NCBI GenBank assembly: GCA_024644745.1 | Contig: JAHEHF010000028.1 | Coordinates: 1 to 37,839, forward strand | Origin: Flavobacteriaceae bacterium | GTDB lineage: Bacteria > Bacteroidota > Bacteroidia > Flavobacteriales > Flavobacteriaceae | Direction: 5' to 3' | DNA: 37,839 bases | Shown: piece by piece, positions 1 through 7,526 of the stretch | Layout of the letters: each line of letters begins with the position of its first letter | How positions within the stretch are numbered: position 1 is the first letter of the stretch | Notes under the pieces: model-generated | Database searches by the model: none | Seen by the model: the letters and a program-made list of their open reading frames with translations, nothing else | What the model was told of the DNA's origin: nothing | Translations under genes and position numbers: made by a program

Positions 1-405
1 GAGGAAGAAGAAACCTATAAAAACAGGATGGGAGAGAGATGGAAGAACGATCTGGCCCCAATGGCCGTTGACCAGCACAAACCCTTCCTGGAAATTGCCC
101 CCTGGCTGATCATCGTTTGCAAAAGGGCCTTTGAATACGAGCAGGACGGAACAAAGCACAACAACTACTACGTCAATGAATCTGTCGGGATCGCATGCGG
201 CATGCTTATTACCGCTATTCACAATGCAGGGCTGGTTACCCTTACACATACACCAAGTCCCATGAAATTTCTGACCAAACTCCTGAATCGTCCCGATAAC
301 GAAAGGGCATTTTTGCTGCTACCTGTAGGCTATCCCAAAGAGCCGGTTTATGTTCCTGATTTGAAGAGAAAGACCCTTGAAGAGATAGGCGTCTTTTATG
401 AGTAG
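1..405 (+). CDS. Iodotyrosine deiodinase-like nitroreductase, 5'-truncated
   Basis: The reading frame is open from base 1, so only the C-terminal 134 residues of an FMN-dependent nitroreductase-fold enzyme are present; the ATG at 28 is internal. The fragment resembles animal and bacterial iodotyrosine deiodinase (IYD). It has the ESVGIACGML helix, the AGLVTLTHTP segment, LLPVGYP and the ending PDLKRKTLEEI, all close to human IYD as I remember it. The substrate-clamping triad of human IYD (Glu157, Tyr161, Lys182) has counterparts with identical spacing at fragment residues E2, Y6 and K27. IYD enzymes reductively dehalogenate halotyrosines; the native role in bacteria is not settled. The first ~85-90 residues with the FMN-binding Arg motif lie outside the window. 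Ordinary nitroreductases usually lack the E-Y-K lid, so I favour IYD over a generic nitroreductase. Confidence 0.85.
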   Translation, partial: EEEETYKNRMGERWKNDLAPMAVDQHKPFLEIAPWLIIVCKRAFEYEQDGTKHNNYYVNESVGIACGMLITAIHNAGLVTLTHTPSPMKFLTKLLNRPDNERAFLLLPVGYPKEPVYVPDLKRKTLEEIGVFYE

Positions 406-410
406 TTCAA

Positions 411-1211
411 CTACATCCCGTAATGTCTCATGAGCAGCTTTTCATAGACCCTGTCGGGTAAAATCCGTTTAAGGACAATAGAAAATTTTTGCATAAACTC
501 CCCAACTTTATAATGCAGCTTCGGTTTAGGGTCATTGATGATCTTATGAATCTTTCGGGCCATTTCAAGAGGATCCTTGCCTGAGCTGACATGAGAATCC
601 ATGAGGTCGAGATTTTTTTGGTAGACTTTTTGATAAGGTGAAGTCTTGTAGGCAGGCGTATGATACCTCCCTGATGCAATATTGGTGGCAAAATCTCCGG
701 GAGCCACATTGACCACCCTGATGCCAAATGAACTGACTTCCATGCTCACCGATTCCGTAACGATTTCCAAGGCACCTTTCGTCGCACTGTAAATGCCCCG
801 GAACGGCAGTCCCATATAACCTGCAATAGAGGTGACGTTGACAATCAATCCGCTTTTTTGTTCACGCATAGCAGGAAGCACCGACTTCATCACTTCAATG
901 GCGCCAAAAAAATTTGTTTCAAATACCCCGCGCATCTCTTCAGTAGGAGTCTCTTCAATAGGGCCTGTAATTCCCATACCGGCATTATTGATCAGCACAT
1001 CGATTCGGCCTTCCCTGTTCAAAAGTGTTTCAATGGCCTTTTGTATACTTTCCTTTTTCCGGACGTCAAGTGGTAACATTTCAAAATGTTCTTGTCCCGA
1101 AGCGGGGTTGCGGCTGGTTCCGTATACCTTAAAACCCTTATCACTCAAATAACCGGCGGTCACTTTTCCTATTCCTGAGGAAGCACCCGTAATTAAAATT
1201 ACCTTAGTCAT
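411..1211 (-). CDS. Short-chain dehydrogenase/reductase (SDR)
   Basis: A 266-residue classical SDR, a cytoplasmic NAD(P)H-dependent oxidoreductase with a Rossmann fold. The cofactor motif TGASSGIG lies at residues 8-15, the NNAG motif at 75-78, and the catalytic Ser128, Tyr141 and Lys145 (YSATK) are in place. The PGDFATN segment after the active site is typical of the family. The C-terminal ~60 residues include a basic, hydrophobic stretch (about 230-260) that may contact membrane or a lipid substrate. The substrate cannot be read from the sequence; close flavobacterial relatives are annotated only as SDR oxidoreductases. It converges with the upstream nitroreductase (5 bp between stops) and starts only about 80 bp downstream of the SRP RNA gene on the same strand. 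Confidence 0.92.
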   Translation of the reverse strand: MTKVILITGASSGIGKVTAGYLSDKGFKVYGTSRNPASGQEHFEMLPLDVRKKESIQKAIETLLNREGRIDVLINNAGMGITGPIEETPTEEMRGVFETNFFGAIEVMKSVLPAMREQKSGLIVNVTSIAGYMGLPFRGIYSATKGALEIVTESVSMEVSSFGIRVVNVAPGDFATNIASGRYHTPAYKTSPYQKVYQKNLDLMDSHVSSGKDPLEMARKIHKIINDPKPKLHYKVGEFMQKFSIVLKRILPDRVYEKLLMRHYGM

Positions 1212-1215
1212 AATA

Positions 1216-1244
1216 CAAAGATGCTACAAATTTTTGATAATCAA
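1216..1244 (-). promoter_or_regulatory. Candidate promoter of the SDR gene
   Basis: On the minus strand there is a TTG (bases 1244-1242), an 18-nt spacer, then CATCTTTG (1223-1216), a 7/8 match to the Bacteroidota -7 box TAnnTTTG. Transcription would start a few bases before the ATG at 1211, giving an almost leaderless mRNA. This is inference from consensus only. Confidence 0.35.
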
Positions 1245-1293
1245 GAATGATGATTGCTGTTGGGATGGAGGATTTTGCTCAATTCAGAGCACA

Positions 1294-1395
1294 AAAAAAG
1301 GCAAGCTACCTGCATCACACCGCTACGACCTAATACCTTTGCTGCGTTCCCGCCCTGGAGGATTCAAAGGGAGCTGGTTGTGCAGGACTTGCCCC
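1294..1395 (-). ncRNA. ffs: Bacterial small SRP RNA (4.5S RNA)
   Basis: About 100 nt on the minus strand form the signal recognition particle RNA, partner of Ffh in co-translational membrane targeting. The apical domain is diagnostic: a GGAA tetraloop (1350-1347) is closed by GCG (1353-1351) and CGC (1346-1344), followed by the AGCA side of the asymmetric loop that Ffh binds. The ends pair: GGCAAG (1393-1388) with CTTGCC (1305-1300), and CCTGCA (1386-1381) with TGCAGG (1314-1309). A run of seven T follows (1299-1293), so the terminal stem doubles as an intrinsic terminator. No Alu domain is present, as in most Gram-negatives. Short frames across this region on the other strand have no family resemblance and are spurious. 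The exact 5' end is estimated from the promoter. Confidence 0.9.
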
Positions 1396-1397
1396 TG

Positions 1398-1427
1398 CAA
1401 AAATACTATCCTTTTGCAATAAAACAA
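1398..1427 (-). promoter_or_regulatory. Promoter of the SRP RNA gene
   Basis: Minus-strand TTG (1427-1425), exactly 19 nt, then TATTTTTG (1405-1398), a full match to the Bacteroidota sigma-A -33/-7 consensus TTG-N19-TAnnTTTG. It ends 3-4 nt before the GGGGCAAG 5' end of the SRP RNA, which fixes the start of that transcript near 1394-1395. This is the cleanest promoter in the window and fits a strongly expressed housekeeping RNA. Confidence 0.75.
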
Positions 1428-1489
1428 GGTTTTTTTTGTAACTTTTTATTTTGTGTTGATACTTATAAGTTACAATACAGATTATTAAT

Positions 1490-1497
1490 TATATTTG
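1490..1497 (+). promoter_or_regulatory. -7 box upstream of the DUF4199 gene
   Basis: TATATTTG matches TAnnTTTG exactly and sits 22 bp before the ATG at 1520. No TTG stands at the expected -33 position, so the call rests on the -7 box alone. It is followed by TTAAAC, so the TTTGTTNAAC-like string discussed for the carotenoid region occurs here too. Confidence 0.45.
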
Positions 1498-1519
1498 TTA
1501 AACTTTAAACCAAAATTAC

Positions 1520-2047
1520 ATGGAAGACCAGCCAAAAGTTACCAGAAAATCTATCATGCTTAACTATGGATTATTATTGGGATTTGTTTCTATTGTCATT
1601 GCCCTGCTCAATTATGTGTTTGGTGATATTTACAAGCCTCACTGGATCATGATCGTTGCATCAACAGTTTCGTCTATTGCGATTATCGTATTGGGAATAA
1701 AGAAAGTAAAGGAATTCAACGGTGGCTTTCTTACTATAGGAGAGGCCATTAAAACAGGACTCGGCATTTCATTGATCTCGGCCCTGATCTATTCTGTTTA
1801 CATCGTGGTGTTCTTTAATTTTATTGAAACCTCTTACTTTGAAAACATGGCCCTGGTGCAGGAACAGAACATATTGGAAAAATATCCCAACCTAACCGAT
1901 GAACAAATGGAAGGAGCCCTGAAAAATGCGGCCATGTTCAATAACACGGGAGCCAATATAACCCTTACAATAATTGTCAGCCTGTTTTTTGGCCTGATCA
2001 TTTCATTTATCAGCGGATTGATCATGAAAAGGTCCAAAGAAGATTAA
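1520..2047 (+). CDS. DUF4199 family membrane protein
   Basis: A 175-residue integral membrane protein with four hydrophobic segments (about residues 14-34, 42-61, 77-100 and 145-169). A soluble, acidic loop of roughly 40 residues (about 104-144) separates the third and fourth. The GGFLTIGEAIKTG segment after TM2 is typical of DUF4199, a family found almost only in Bacteroidota and without an assigned function. It lies 14 bp upstream of a membrane-anchored glycosyltransferase. I recall this DUF4199/GT2 pairing from other Flavobacteriia, which suggests a role beside polyprenyl-phosphate sugar transfer or envelope maintenance. That role is inference from context only. Confidence 0.85.
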   Translation: MEDQPKVTRKSIMLNYGLLLGFVSIVIALLNYVFGDIYKPHWIMIVASTVSSIAIIVLGIKKVKEFNGGFLTIGEAIKTGLGISLISALIYSVYIVVFFNFIETSYFENMALVQEQNILEKYPNLTDEQMEGALKNAAMFNNTGANITLTIIVSLFFGLIISFISGLIMKRSKED

Positions 2048-2061
2048 CAAACCATTTTTTA

Positions 2062-3030
2062 ATGGATATATCCATAGTCGTTCCTCTGCTGAATGAGGAA
2101 GAATCATTACCGGAACTACACGACTGGATTGCAAAAGTGATGCAATCCAATGATTTTTCATATGAACTGCTTTTTGTGGACGATGGAAGTCAGGACAATT
2201 CCTGGCAGGTCATCAGATCGCTTTCTGAAAAAAATCCAAATGTAAGAGGATTGCGTTTTTTAAACAATTTTGGCAAATCCCAGGCCCTCAATGCGGCTTT
2301 TAAAGAAGCACGGGGCAAGGTGGTGATCACCATGGATGCAGACCTGCAGGACAATCCGGAAGAAATACCGGCCTTGTACAATTTGATCGTAGATGAGGAT
2401 TTTGATCTGATCTCAGGGTGGAAAAAAAAGCGGTATGATTCAAAAATCAGAAAGAACCTCCCTTCCAAATTATTCAATGCGGCGGCAAGACGCACATCAG
2501 GACTTCAGCTACATGATTTTAATTGCGGATTAAAGGCCTATAAAAATGAGGTCGTTAAAAATGTGGACGTATATGGAGAAATGCATCGCTATATTCCCGT
2601 ACTTGCTAAAAATGCAGGATTTCACAAGATTGGTGAAAAAGTAGTCTTACATCAGGCCCGCAAATACGGCAGTACGAAATTTGGCATGGACAGGTTTATC
2701 AATGGTTTTCTCGATCTGATCACCATCAACTTTCTCAGTCGGTTCGGGAAGAATCCCATGCACCTGTTCGGACTCCTCGGCACCTTTGTATTTTTCATTG
2801 GTTTGCTCGCCTCCCTGACCATTGGGATATCCAAACTCATCAAACTCTACAACCACGAACCTACGATTCTGGTAACCGATAACCCCTGGTTTTATATTGC
2901 ATTGACCTGCATGATCCTGGGTTCACAATTGTTCCTTTCAGGTTTTCTCGGGGAACTGATCCTCAGGTCGAAAAGGGATCAAGAGCGCTACAAGATCAGT
3001 GAAAAAATAAACTTCCCGTCTAAGAATTGA
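2062..3030 (+). CDS. Membrane-anchored glycosyltransferase family 2 (DPM1/ArnC/GtrB-like)
   Basis: A 322-residue GT2 enzyme, expected to transfer a sugar from a nucleotide donor to a polyprenyl phosphate on the cytoplasmic face of the inner membrane. The N-terminal GT-A fold shows VVPLLNEEESL (residues 6-16), FVDDGSQDNS (38-47) and the metal-binding MDADLQD (91-97). Two transmembrane helices follow (about 233-257 and 276-298), the arrangement seen in polyprenyl-phosphate glycosyltransferases such as ArnC and GtrB. The length also equals that of ArnC as I remember it. The conserved RKYGSTKFG segment (about 200-208) lies before the first helix. It probably shares a transcript with the DUF4199 gene. 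The sugar donor cannot be told from the sequence. Confidence 0.9.
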   Translation: MDISIVVPLLNEEESLPELHDWIAKVMQSNDFSYELLFVDDGSQDNSWQVIRSLSEKNPNVRGLRFLNNFGKSQALNAAFKEARGKVVITMDADLQDNPEEIPALYNLIVDEDFDLISGWKKKRYDSKIRKNLPSKLFNAAARRTSGLQLHDFNCGLKAYKNEVVKNVDVYGEMHRYIPVLAKNAGFHKIGEKVVLHQARKYGSTKFGMDRFINGFLDLITINFLSRFGKNPMHLFGLLGTFVFFIGLLASLTIGISKLIKLYNHEPTILVTDNPWFYIALTCMILGSQLFLSGFLGELILRSKRDQERYKISEKINFPSKN

Positions 3031-3103
3031 ATCAAATGATTTCAGGGCTGATCTTACCGAATCGTTAAGATGTGATTTTATGTACGGCAGAACCCTAAAC
3101 CCG

Positions 3104-3132
3104 TTTGAATTTGGTTAAAAAGTTTATCTTTG
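3104..3132 (+). promoter_or_regulatory. Promoter of the phosphosugar mutase gene
   Basis: TTTG (3104-3107), a 17-nt spacer and TATCTTTG (3125-3132) match the Bacteroidota consensus. Transcription would begin near 3138. The promoter lies inside the longest possible reading frame, which could open at a TTG at 3105, and therefore supports the ATG at 3156 as the true start. Confidence 0.65.
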
Positions 3133-3155
3133 CTTCTTTAATCATTCTTTCTTCC

Positions 3156-4877
3156 ATGAATTCAAACGACATCATCAACAAAGCCAAACAATGGATCAAA
3201 GCACCCTTTGATGCAGGAACGCAAAATGAAATCAAACAACTTCTTGACTCAGGATCAAAAGACCTCACAGATCGGTTCTATAAAGATCTTGAATTTGGAA
3301 CAGGAGGCATGAGAGGGGTTATGGGGGCAGGAACCAACCGGATCAACAAATATACCTTAGGAAAGAACACCCAGGGCTTATCGAATTATCTTTTGAGAAC
3401 TTTTAAAGACAAACAACCCCGGGTCGCCATTGCATATGATTGCAGGCATAACAGTAAAGAATTTGCGAGATCTGTTGCCAACGTTTTCTCTGCCAACGGA
3501 ATCAAGGTCTTTCTTTTTGAGGACCTTCGTGCGACACCTGAATTATCCTATGCAGTAAGAGAATTGAACTGCGATTCAGGGATCGTTCTTACCGCTTCAC
3601 ATAATCCTCCGGAATACAACGGCTATAAAGTGTATTTTAATGACGGTGGACAAATCATTCCTCCTCAGGATGGGGAAATTATCGATGAGATCAACAAAGT
3701 TAAATTTGAGGATATCAATTTTGAGGCAAAAGAGGATCTGATAGAAATAATCGGTGAAAGAATTGATGCAAAATTTGCTCAGAAGGCTGTGGAAAATGCC
3801 ACTTCAAAAGATACGCCGAACAGGGATAAACTAAAGATTGTTTTTACCTCCCTGCACGGAACATCAATTACCATGGTACCCCGGGCATTGGAACTTGCCG
3901 GTTTTTCGGATGTTCAGATCGTAGAAGAACAAAGAGAGCCCAATGGAGATTTTCCAACAGTGGAATCACCCAACCCGGAGGAACCTGCTGCTTTGAAGAT
4001 GGCAACAGACCTGGCCAATAAAACGGGAGCAGATATTGTGATCGGAACCGACCCTGATTGTGATCGATTGGGTATCGCCGTTAGAGACCTTAACAATGAA
4101 CTGGTGCTGCTCAACGGCAACCAGACCTTTGCAATACTTGTCAATGCCTTGCTTGAAAAATGGGACAAAGAAAAAAGAATCGATGGGAAACAGTTTATAG
4201 GATCTACCATAGTATCCACGCCTATGGTGAACAGGATCGCTGAAAGTTTTGGGGTTGAGACGAAAATAGGACTTACCGGCTTTAAATGGATCGCCAAAAT
4301 GATCAGGGAGGCAGAAGGAAAAGAAGAATTCATTGGAGGTGGCGAAGAGAGTTTTGGCTTCATGGTCGGTGACTTTGTGAGAGATAAGGATGCTGTTTCG
4401 AGTACCCTGCTGGCCTGCGAAATAGCAGCCATCGCCAAAAACAACAACAGCTCGGTGTACGCTGAACTGCTCAAGCTCTACAAAAAACATGGATTCTTTA
4501 AGGAACATTTGATTTCAGTCGTAAAAAAAGGAGTTCAGGGTGCCCAGGAAATACAGCAAATGATGGCAGACATGAGGGAGAATCCAATCACTGAAATGGA
4601 TGGGGAAAAAGTCAAATACCTTTATGATTATCAAACTTCTGTTCGAAAAGACCTCATTAACGGGACCACATCAGACATCGATCTGCCAAAATCGAACGTT
4701 TTGATCTACGAAACCCTTGAAGGAACCCGGATGGCGGCAAGACCCAGCGGAACAGAGCCCAAGATCAAATTTTATTTCACTGTAAATACAGCTTTGGATG
4801 AGGTGAAAAATGCGAAAAAAGTGGAAAATGCCCTGGACGCGAAAATCCAGCGTATTATCAAAGAATGTGATTTATAG
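3156..4877 (+). CDS. Phosphoglucomutase/phosphomannomutase (alpha-D-phosphohexomutase)
   Basis: A 573-residue cytoplasmic enzyme that interconverts hexose 1- and 6-phosphates, feeding nucleotide-sugar synthesis. The four family motifs are intact: the phosphoserine loop TASHNPP (Ser148), the metal loop DPDCDRLG (Asp299, 301, 303), the sugar-binding GEESFG (about 396-401) and the phosphate-binding RPSGTEPK (about 529-536). Length and motif order match the PGM2-like branch rather than the shorter PMM/GlmM proteins. The start at 3156 is preferred over a TTG at 3105: the extra 17 codons overlap a good promoter and would form an implausible hydrophobic leader on a cytosolic enzyme. The gene follows the GT2 gene but has its own promoter. 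Confidence 0.93.
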   Translation: MNSNDIINKAKQWIKAPFDAGTQNEIKQLLDSGSKDLTDRFYKDLEFGTGGMRGVMGAGTNRINKYTLGKNTQGLSNYLLRTFKDKQPRVAIAYDCRHNSKEFARSVANVFSANGIKVFLFEDLRATPELSYAVRELNCDSGIVLTASHNPPEYNGYKVYFNDGGQIIPPQDGEIIDEINKVKFEDINFEAKEDLIEIIGERIDAKFAQKAVENATSKDTPNRDKLKIVFTSLHGTSITMVPRALELAGFSDVQIVEEQREPNGDFPTVESPNPEEPAALKMATDLANKTGADIVIGTDPDCDRLGIAVRDLNNELVLLNGNQTFAILVNALLEKWDKEKRIDGKQFIGSTIVSTPMVNRIAESFGVETKIGLTGFKWIAKMIREAEGKEEFIGGGEESFGFMVGDFVRDKDAVSSTLLACEIAAIAKNNNSSVYAELLKLYKKHGFFKEHLISVVKKGVQGAQEIQQMMADMRENPITEMDGEKVKYLYDYQTSVRKDLINGTTSDIDLPKSNVLIYETLEGTRMAARPSGTEPKIKFYFTVNTALDEVKNAKKVENALDAKIQRIIKECDL

Positions 4878-4954
4878 CATGTTCCTGTTGAAAAAATGAG
4901 GTCTGCATGGACCAGAAAAGGCTTTGAATTGCCCAATACAAAATATGCTAGTCA

Positions 4955-6784
4955 ATGAACTACTTTAAAAAAATAATGCGTTTTGCCGGTCCTTATTTGA
5001 AATATGCCTGGCTGAACATTTTTTTTAACATCCTGTATGCCGTCTTTAACGTTCTTTCTGTACTGGCCTTTATTCCGGTGCTTGGAATATTGTTCGGGAG
5101 AGAAGATAAAGTAACGGTAAAACCTGAGTATACAGGCCTGACCGGACTCTATGACTATGTTCAAAATACTTTGAACTATTCAGTTTCCAACATGATGGCT
5201 ACGGGAGGAGTAGAAAAGGCGCTGCTTTTTATTTGCCTGATCAGTTTCTCCATGTTTTTCTTCAAAAACCTGTTTCGCTACCTGGCCCTGTTTGTGCTTA
5301 CCTTCCTCCGAACAGGAGTCGTCAAGGATCTGAGAGATGTCTTATACAGCAAAATCATATCCATGCCGGTCGCTTACTTTTCTGAGAAGAAAAAAGGAGA
5401 TACCATGGCGAGAATGTCGAATGATGTTCAGGAAATAGAAACCTCTTTCCTCAATACGCTCGAGGCTGTGGTGAGGGAACCACTTACCATTGTTTTTACC
5501 CTGATCTCCATGTTTGCTATCAGCGCAAAACTGACTCTTTTCGCCTTTGTGCTCTTGCCCGTATCGGGGATCATCATTTCCTCGGTTAGCAAGAAACTGA
5601 AAGCCAAATCGCTTCTGGCACAGCAGGAAACTGGAAATTTCCTGTCGTTTATAGAAGAGACCTTAACAGGTTTAAAAGTGATAAAAAGTTTTACGGCGGA
5701 GAATAAAATGGAGGAAAAATTCAAAAGATCAACCCTTCGATTGAAACAATTGATGAACAGCGTTCTGAACAGGAAAAACCTTGCCTCCCCCATGAGTGAA
5801 TTTTTGGGGTCCGCTACCATCATTGCGATTTTGTGGTACGGAGGAAGGATCGTACTCCTGGGAGAAGATGAAATGAAACCACAGGAATTCCTGGGTTATA
5901 TAGGCTTGTTCTATCTGATCCTTAATCCTGCCAAAGCCATTTCAAAAGCGGTATTCAGTATTCAAAAGGGGAACGCTTCGGCAGAGCGAATCATTTCCAT
6001 ACTGGAAACGAAAAATGACATTGTTGACCTGCCGGATGCCATTGAAAAAGAAAGTTTTGAAAAAGAGATCGAACTAAAGAACATTTCTTTCAAATATAAA
6101 GATGAATACGTATTGAGGGATTTCTCCCTGAGCATTCCAAAAGGCGCATCGGTTGCCCTGGTGGGACAGTCGGGAAGCGGCAAATCGACCCTGGCCAATC
6201 TGATCCCCAGGTTTTATGACGTCAATGAAGGAGAGATCCTGATAGACGGTGTAAATATCAGATCGATAAAGAAAAATTCCCTTAGAGAGCTGATGGGGCT
6301 CGTGACCCAGGAATCCATTCTTTTCAATGATTCAGTGAAGAACAATATCAAATTGGGCACCGATGACGCCACTGATCAGGATGTTGTTGATGCCGCCACA
6401 ATAGCGAATGCCCATGAATTCATCAAAGACCTGCCGAACCAATATGAAAATAACATAGGCGACAGCGGAAACATGCTTTCGGGAGGACAAAGACAGCGTT
6501 TATCAATAGCGCGGGCCGTACTTAAAAATCCTCCGATCATGATTCTCGATGAAGCCACATCGGCTCTGGATACGGAATCGGAGCAACTGGTGCAGTCGGC
6601 CCTTGAAAAAATGATGGAAAACAGGACCTCCGTGGTAATCGCACACCGCTTGTCAACCATCCAAAAAGCAGATGTGATCGTGGTCATGCAAAAAGGGAAA
6701 ATAGTTGAACAGGGAAAGCACGGAGAGCTCCTGAAAAAGAAAGGTGCCTATTATAAACTTGTCAATATGCAGTCACTGAGCTAA
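4955..6784 (+). CDS. ABC exporter, fused permease and ATPase (MsbA-like)
   Basis: A 609-residue half-transporter, expected to work as a homodimer in the inner membrane and export a lipid or hydrophobic substrate. The N-terminal part (about 15-340) has six hydrophobic segments of the type-I exporter fold. The C-terminal ATPase shows Walker A GQSGSGKST (404-412), signature LSGGQ (508-512), Walker B IMILDE (528-533), D-loop SALD and the switch His564. Overall organisation resembles MsbA, so lipid A-core flipping is possible, but Bacteroidota carry several paralogues and no neighbouring gene settles the substrate. The stop overlaps by one base an ATG that could open the next frame, though the next gene probably starts later. 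Confidence 0.92.
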   Translation: MNYFKKIMRFAGPYLKYAWLNIFFNILYAVFNVLSVLAFIPVLGILFGREDKVTVKPEYTGLTGLYDYVQNTLNYSVSNMMATGGVEKALLFICLISFSMFFFKNLFRYLALFVLTFLRTGVVKDLRDVLYSKIISMPVAYFSEKKKGDTMARMSNDVQEIETSFLNTLEAVVREPLTIVFTLISMFAISAKLTLFAFVLLPVSGIIISSVSKKLKAKSLLAQQETGNFLSFIEETLTGLKVIKSFTAENKMEEKFKRSTLRLKQLMNSVLNRKNLASPMSEFLGSATIIAILWYGGRIVLLGEDEMKPQEFLGYIGLFYLILNPAKAISKAVFSIQKGNASAERIISILETKNDIVDLPDAIEKESFEKEIELKNISFKYKDEYVLRDFSLSIPKGASVALVGQSGSGKSTLANLIPRFYDVNEGEILIDGVNIRSIKKNSLRELMGLVTQESILFNDSVKNNIKLGTDDATDQDVVDAATIANAHEFIKDLPNQYENNIGDSGNMLSGGQRQRLSIARAVLKNPPIMILDEATSALDTESEQLVQSALEKMMENRTSVVIAHRLSTIQKADVIVVMQKGKIVEQGKHGELLKKKGAYYKLVNMQSLS

Positions 6785-6849
6785 TGATAAGTCAATCTGA
6801 CAATAAGTTTATTGGAGCCTGTATAAGAAAAAGAAATAAAAAATTTGAC

Positions 6850-7482
6850 ATGAACATCATTAATCATCTTGAATGGCGCTATGCCTGCAAGAAATTTGAC
6901 AGCAATAAAAAATTAAAAAAAGATCAGGTAGACATCTTAAAAAAGGCCTTTAATTTATCGGCTACTTCTTATGGACTTCAACCTTTGAAACTGCTGATCG
7001 TAAAAAATGATCCGCTGAAAGAAAAACTCCTACCTCTCGCCTATTATCAGAAACAGGTATCGACCTGTTCCCATATCCTGATCATATGTATTGACACGGC
7101 TTTTGGAGCAGATGATATCGACGCTTATTTTGACAGAGAAAAACAAATAAGAGGCGTATCAGAAGCCATCGTTGGCAAGTTCAGACAACAGCTCAAAGTG
7201 GTCTACAGCAAGAAAACACAAAAAGAAATTGAAGACTCTGCCATATACCAGGCCTACATCGCACTGGGGACCCTGATGACCGTTTGTGCAGAACAGAGGA
7301 TCGACTCCTGCCCCATGGAAGGATTTAACGCAAAAAAATTAGACGAACAATTAGGCTTAAAGGACAAAAATTTAAGATCTGTATTGCTCCTGCCCGTGGG
7401 ATTCAGAGCAGAAGATGATTTCATGAGAAAAATGAAAAAAGTGCGAAAGCCTTTGAATGAAGTGATCATAGAACTTGATTGA
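6850..7482 (+). CDS. Nitroreductase family NAD(P)H-dependent oxidoreductase
   Basis: A 210-residue flavoenzyme of the NfsB/nitroreductase fold, probably an FMN homodimer in the cytoplasm. The N-terminal LEWRYACKKFD (residues 7-17) corresponds to the FMN-phosphate-binding Arg/Lys motif. ATSYGLQPLKLLIV follows the second helix, and AYIALGTLMTVCAEQRIDSCPMEGF is the typical dimer-interface helix and loop. The frame is open from an ATG at 6784, but homologues begin at the methionine encoded at 6850, right before the conserved NHLEWRYA segment, so that start is used. Physiological substrates (quinones, nitroaromatics, flavin) cannot be distinguished. It is a different branch from the iodotyrosine deiodinase-like fragment at the window's left end. 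Confidence 0.88.
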   Translation: MNIINHLEWRYACKKFDSNKKLKKDQVDILKKAFNLSATSYGLQPLKLLIVKNDPLKEKLLPLAYYQKQVSTCSHILIICIDTAFGADDIDAYFDREKQIRGVSEAIVGKFRQQLKVVYSKKTQKEIEDSAIYQAYIALGTLMTVCAEQRIDSCPMEGFNAKKLDEQLGLKDKNLRSVLLLPVGFRAEDDFMRKMKKVRKPLNEVIIELD

Positions 7483-7526
7483 AACCAATAGATATCATAT
7501 ACACCAAGCATAAAAATCCATACCAC

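Noticed and set aside
1234-1508. Two overlapping plus-strand frames of 62 and 84 codons
   Set aside because: They run antisense through the SRP RNA gene and its promoter and show no protein family features.
3051-3071. ATCTTA / TAAGAT hairpin after the GT2 gene as a terminator
   Set aside because: Only 6 AT-rich pairs with a 9-nt loop and no T-run; too weak to call.
3914-4508. Two long minus-strand frames (186 and 180 codons) in the mutase gene
   Set aside because: Antisense shadows of a gene with all catalytic motifs; their composition is low-complexity and Ser-rich.
6784-6849. 22-codon extension of the nitroreductase from the ATG overlapping the ABC gene stop
   Set aside because: The extension is not seen in the family as I remember it; the conserved N-terminus starts at 6850. 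Overlap translation cannot be fully excluded.
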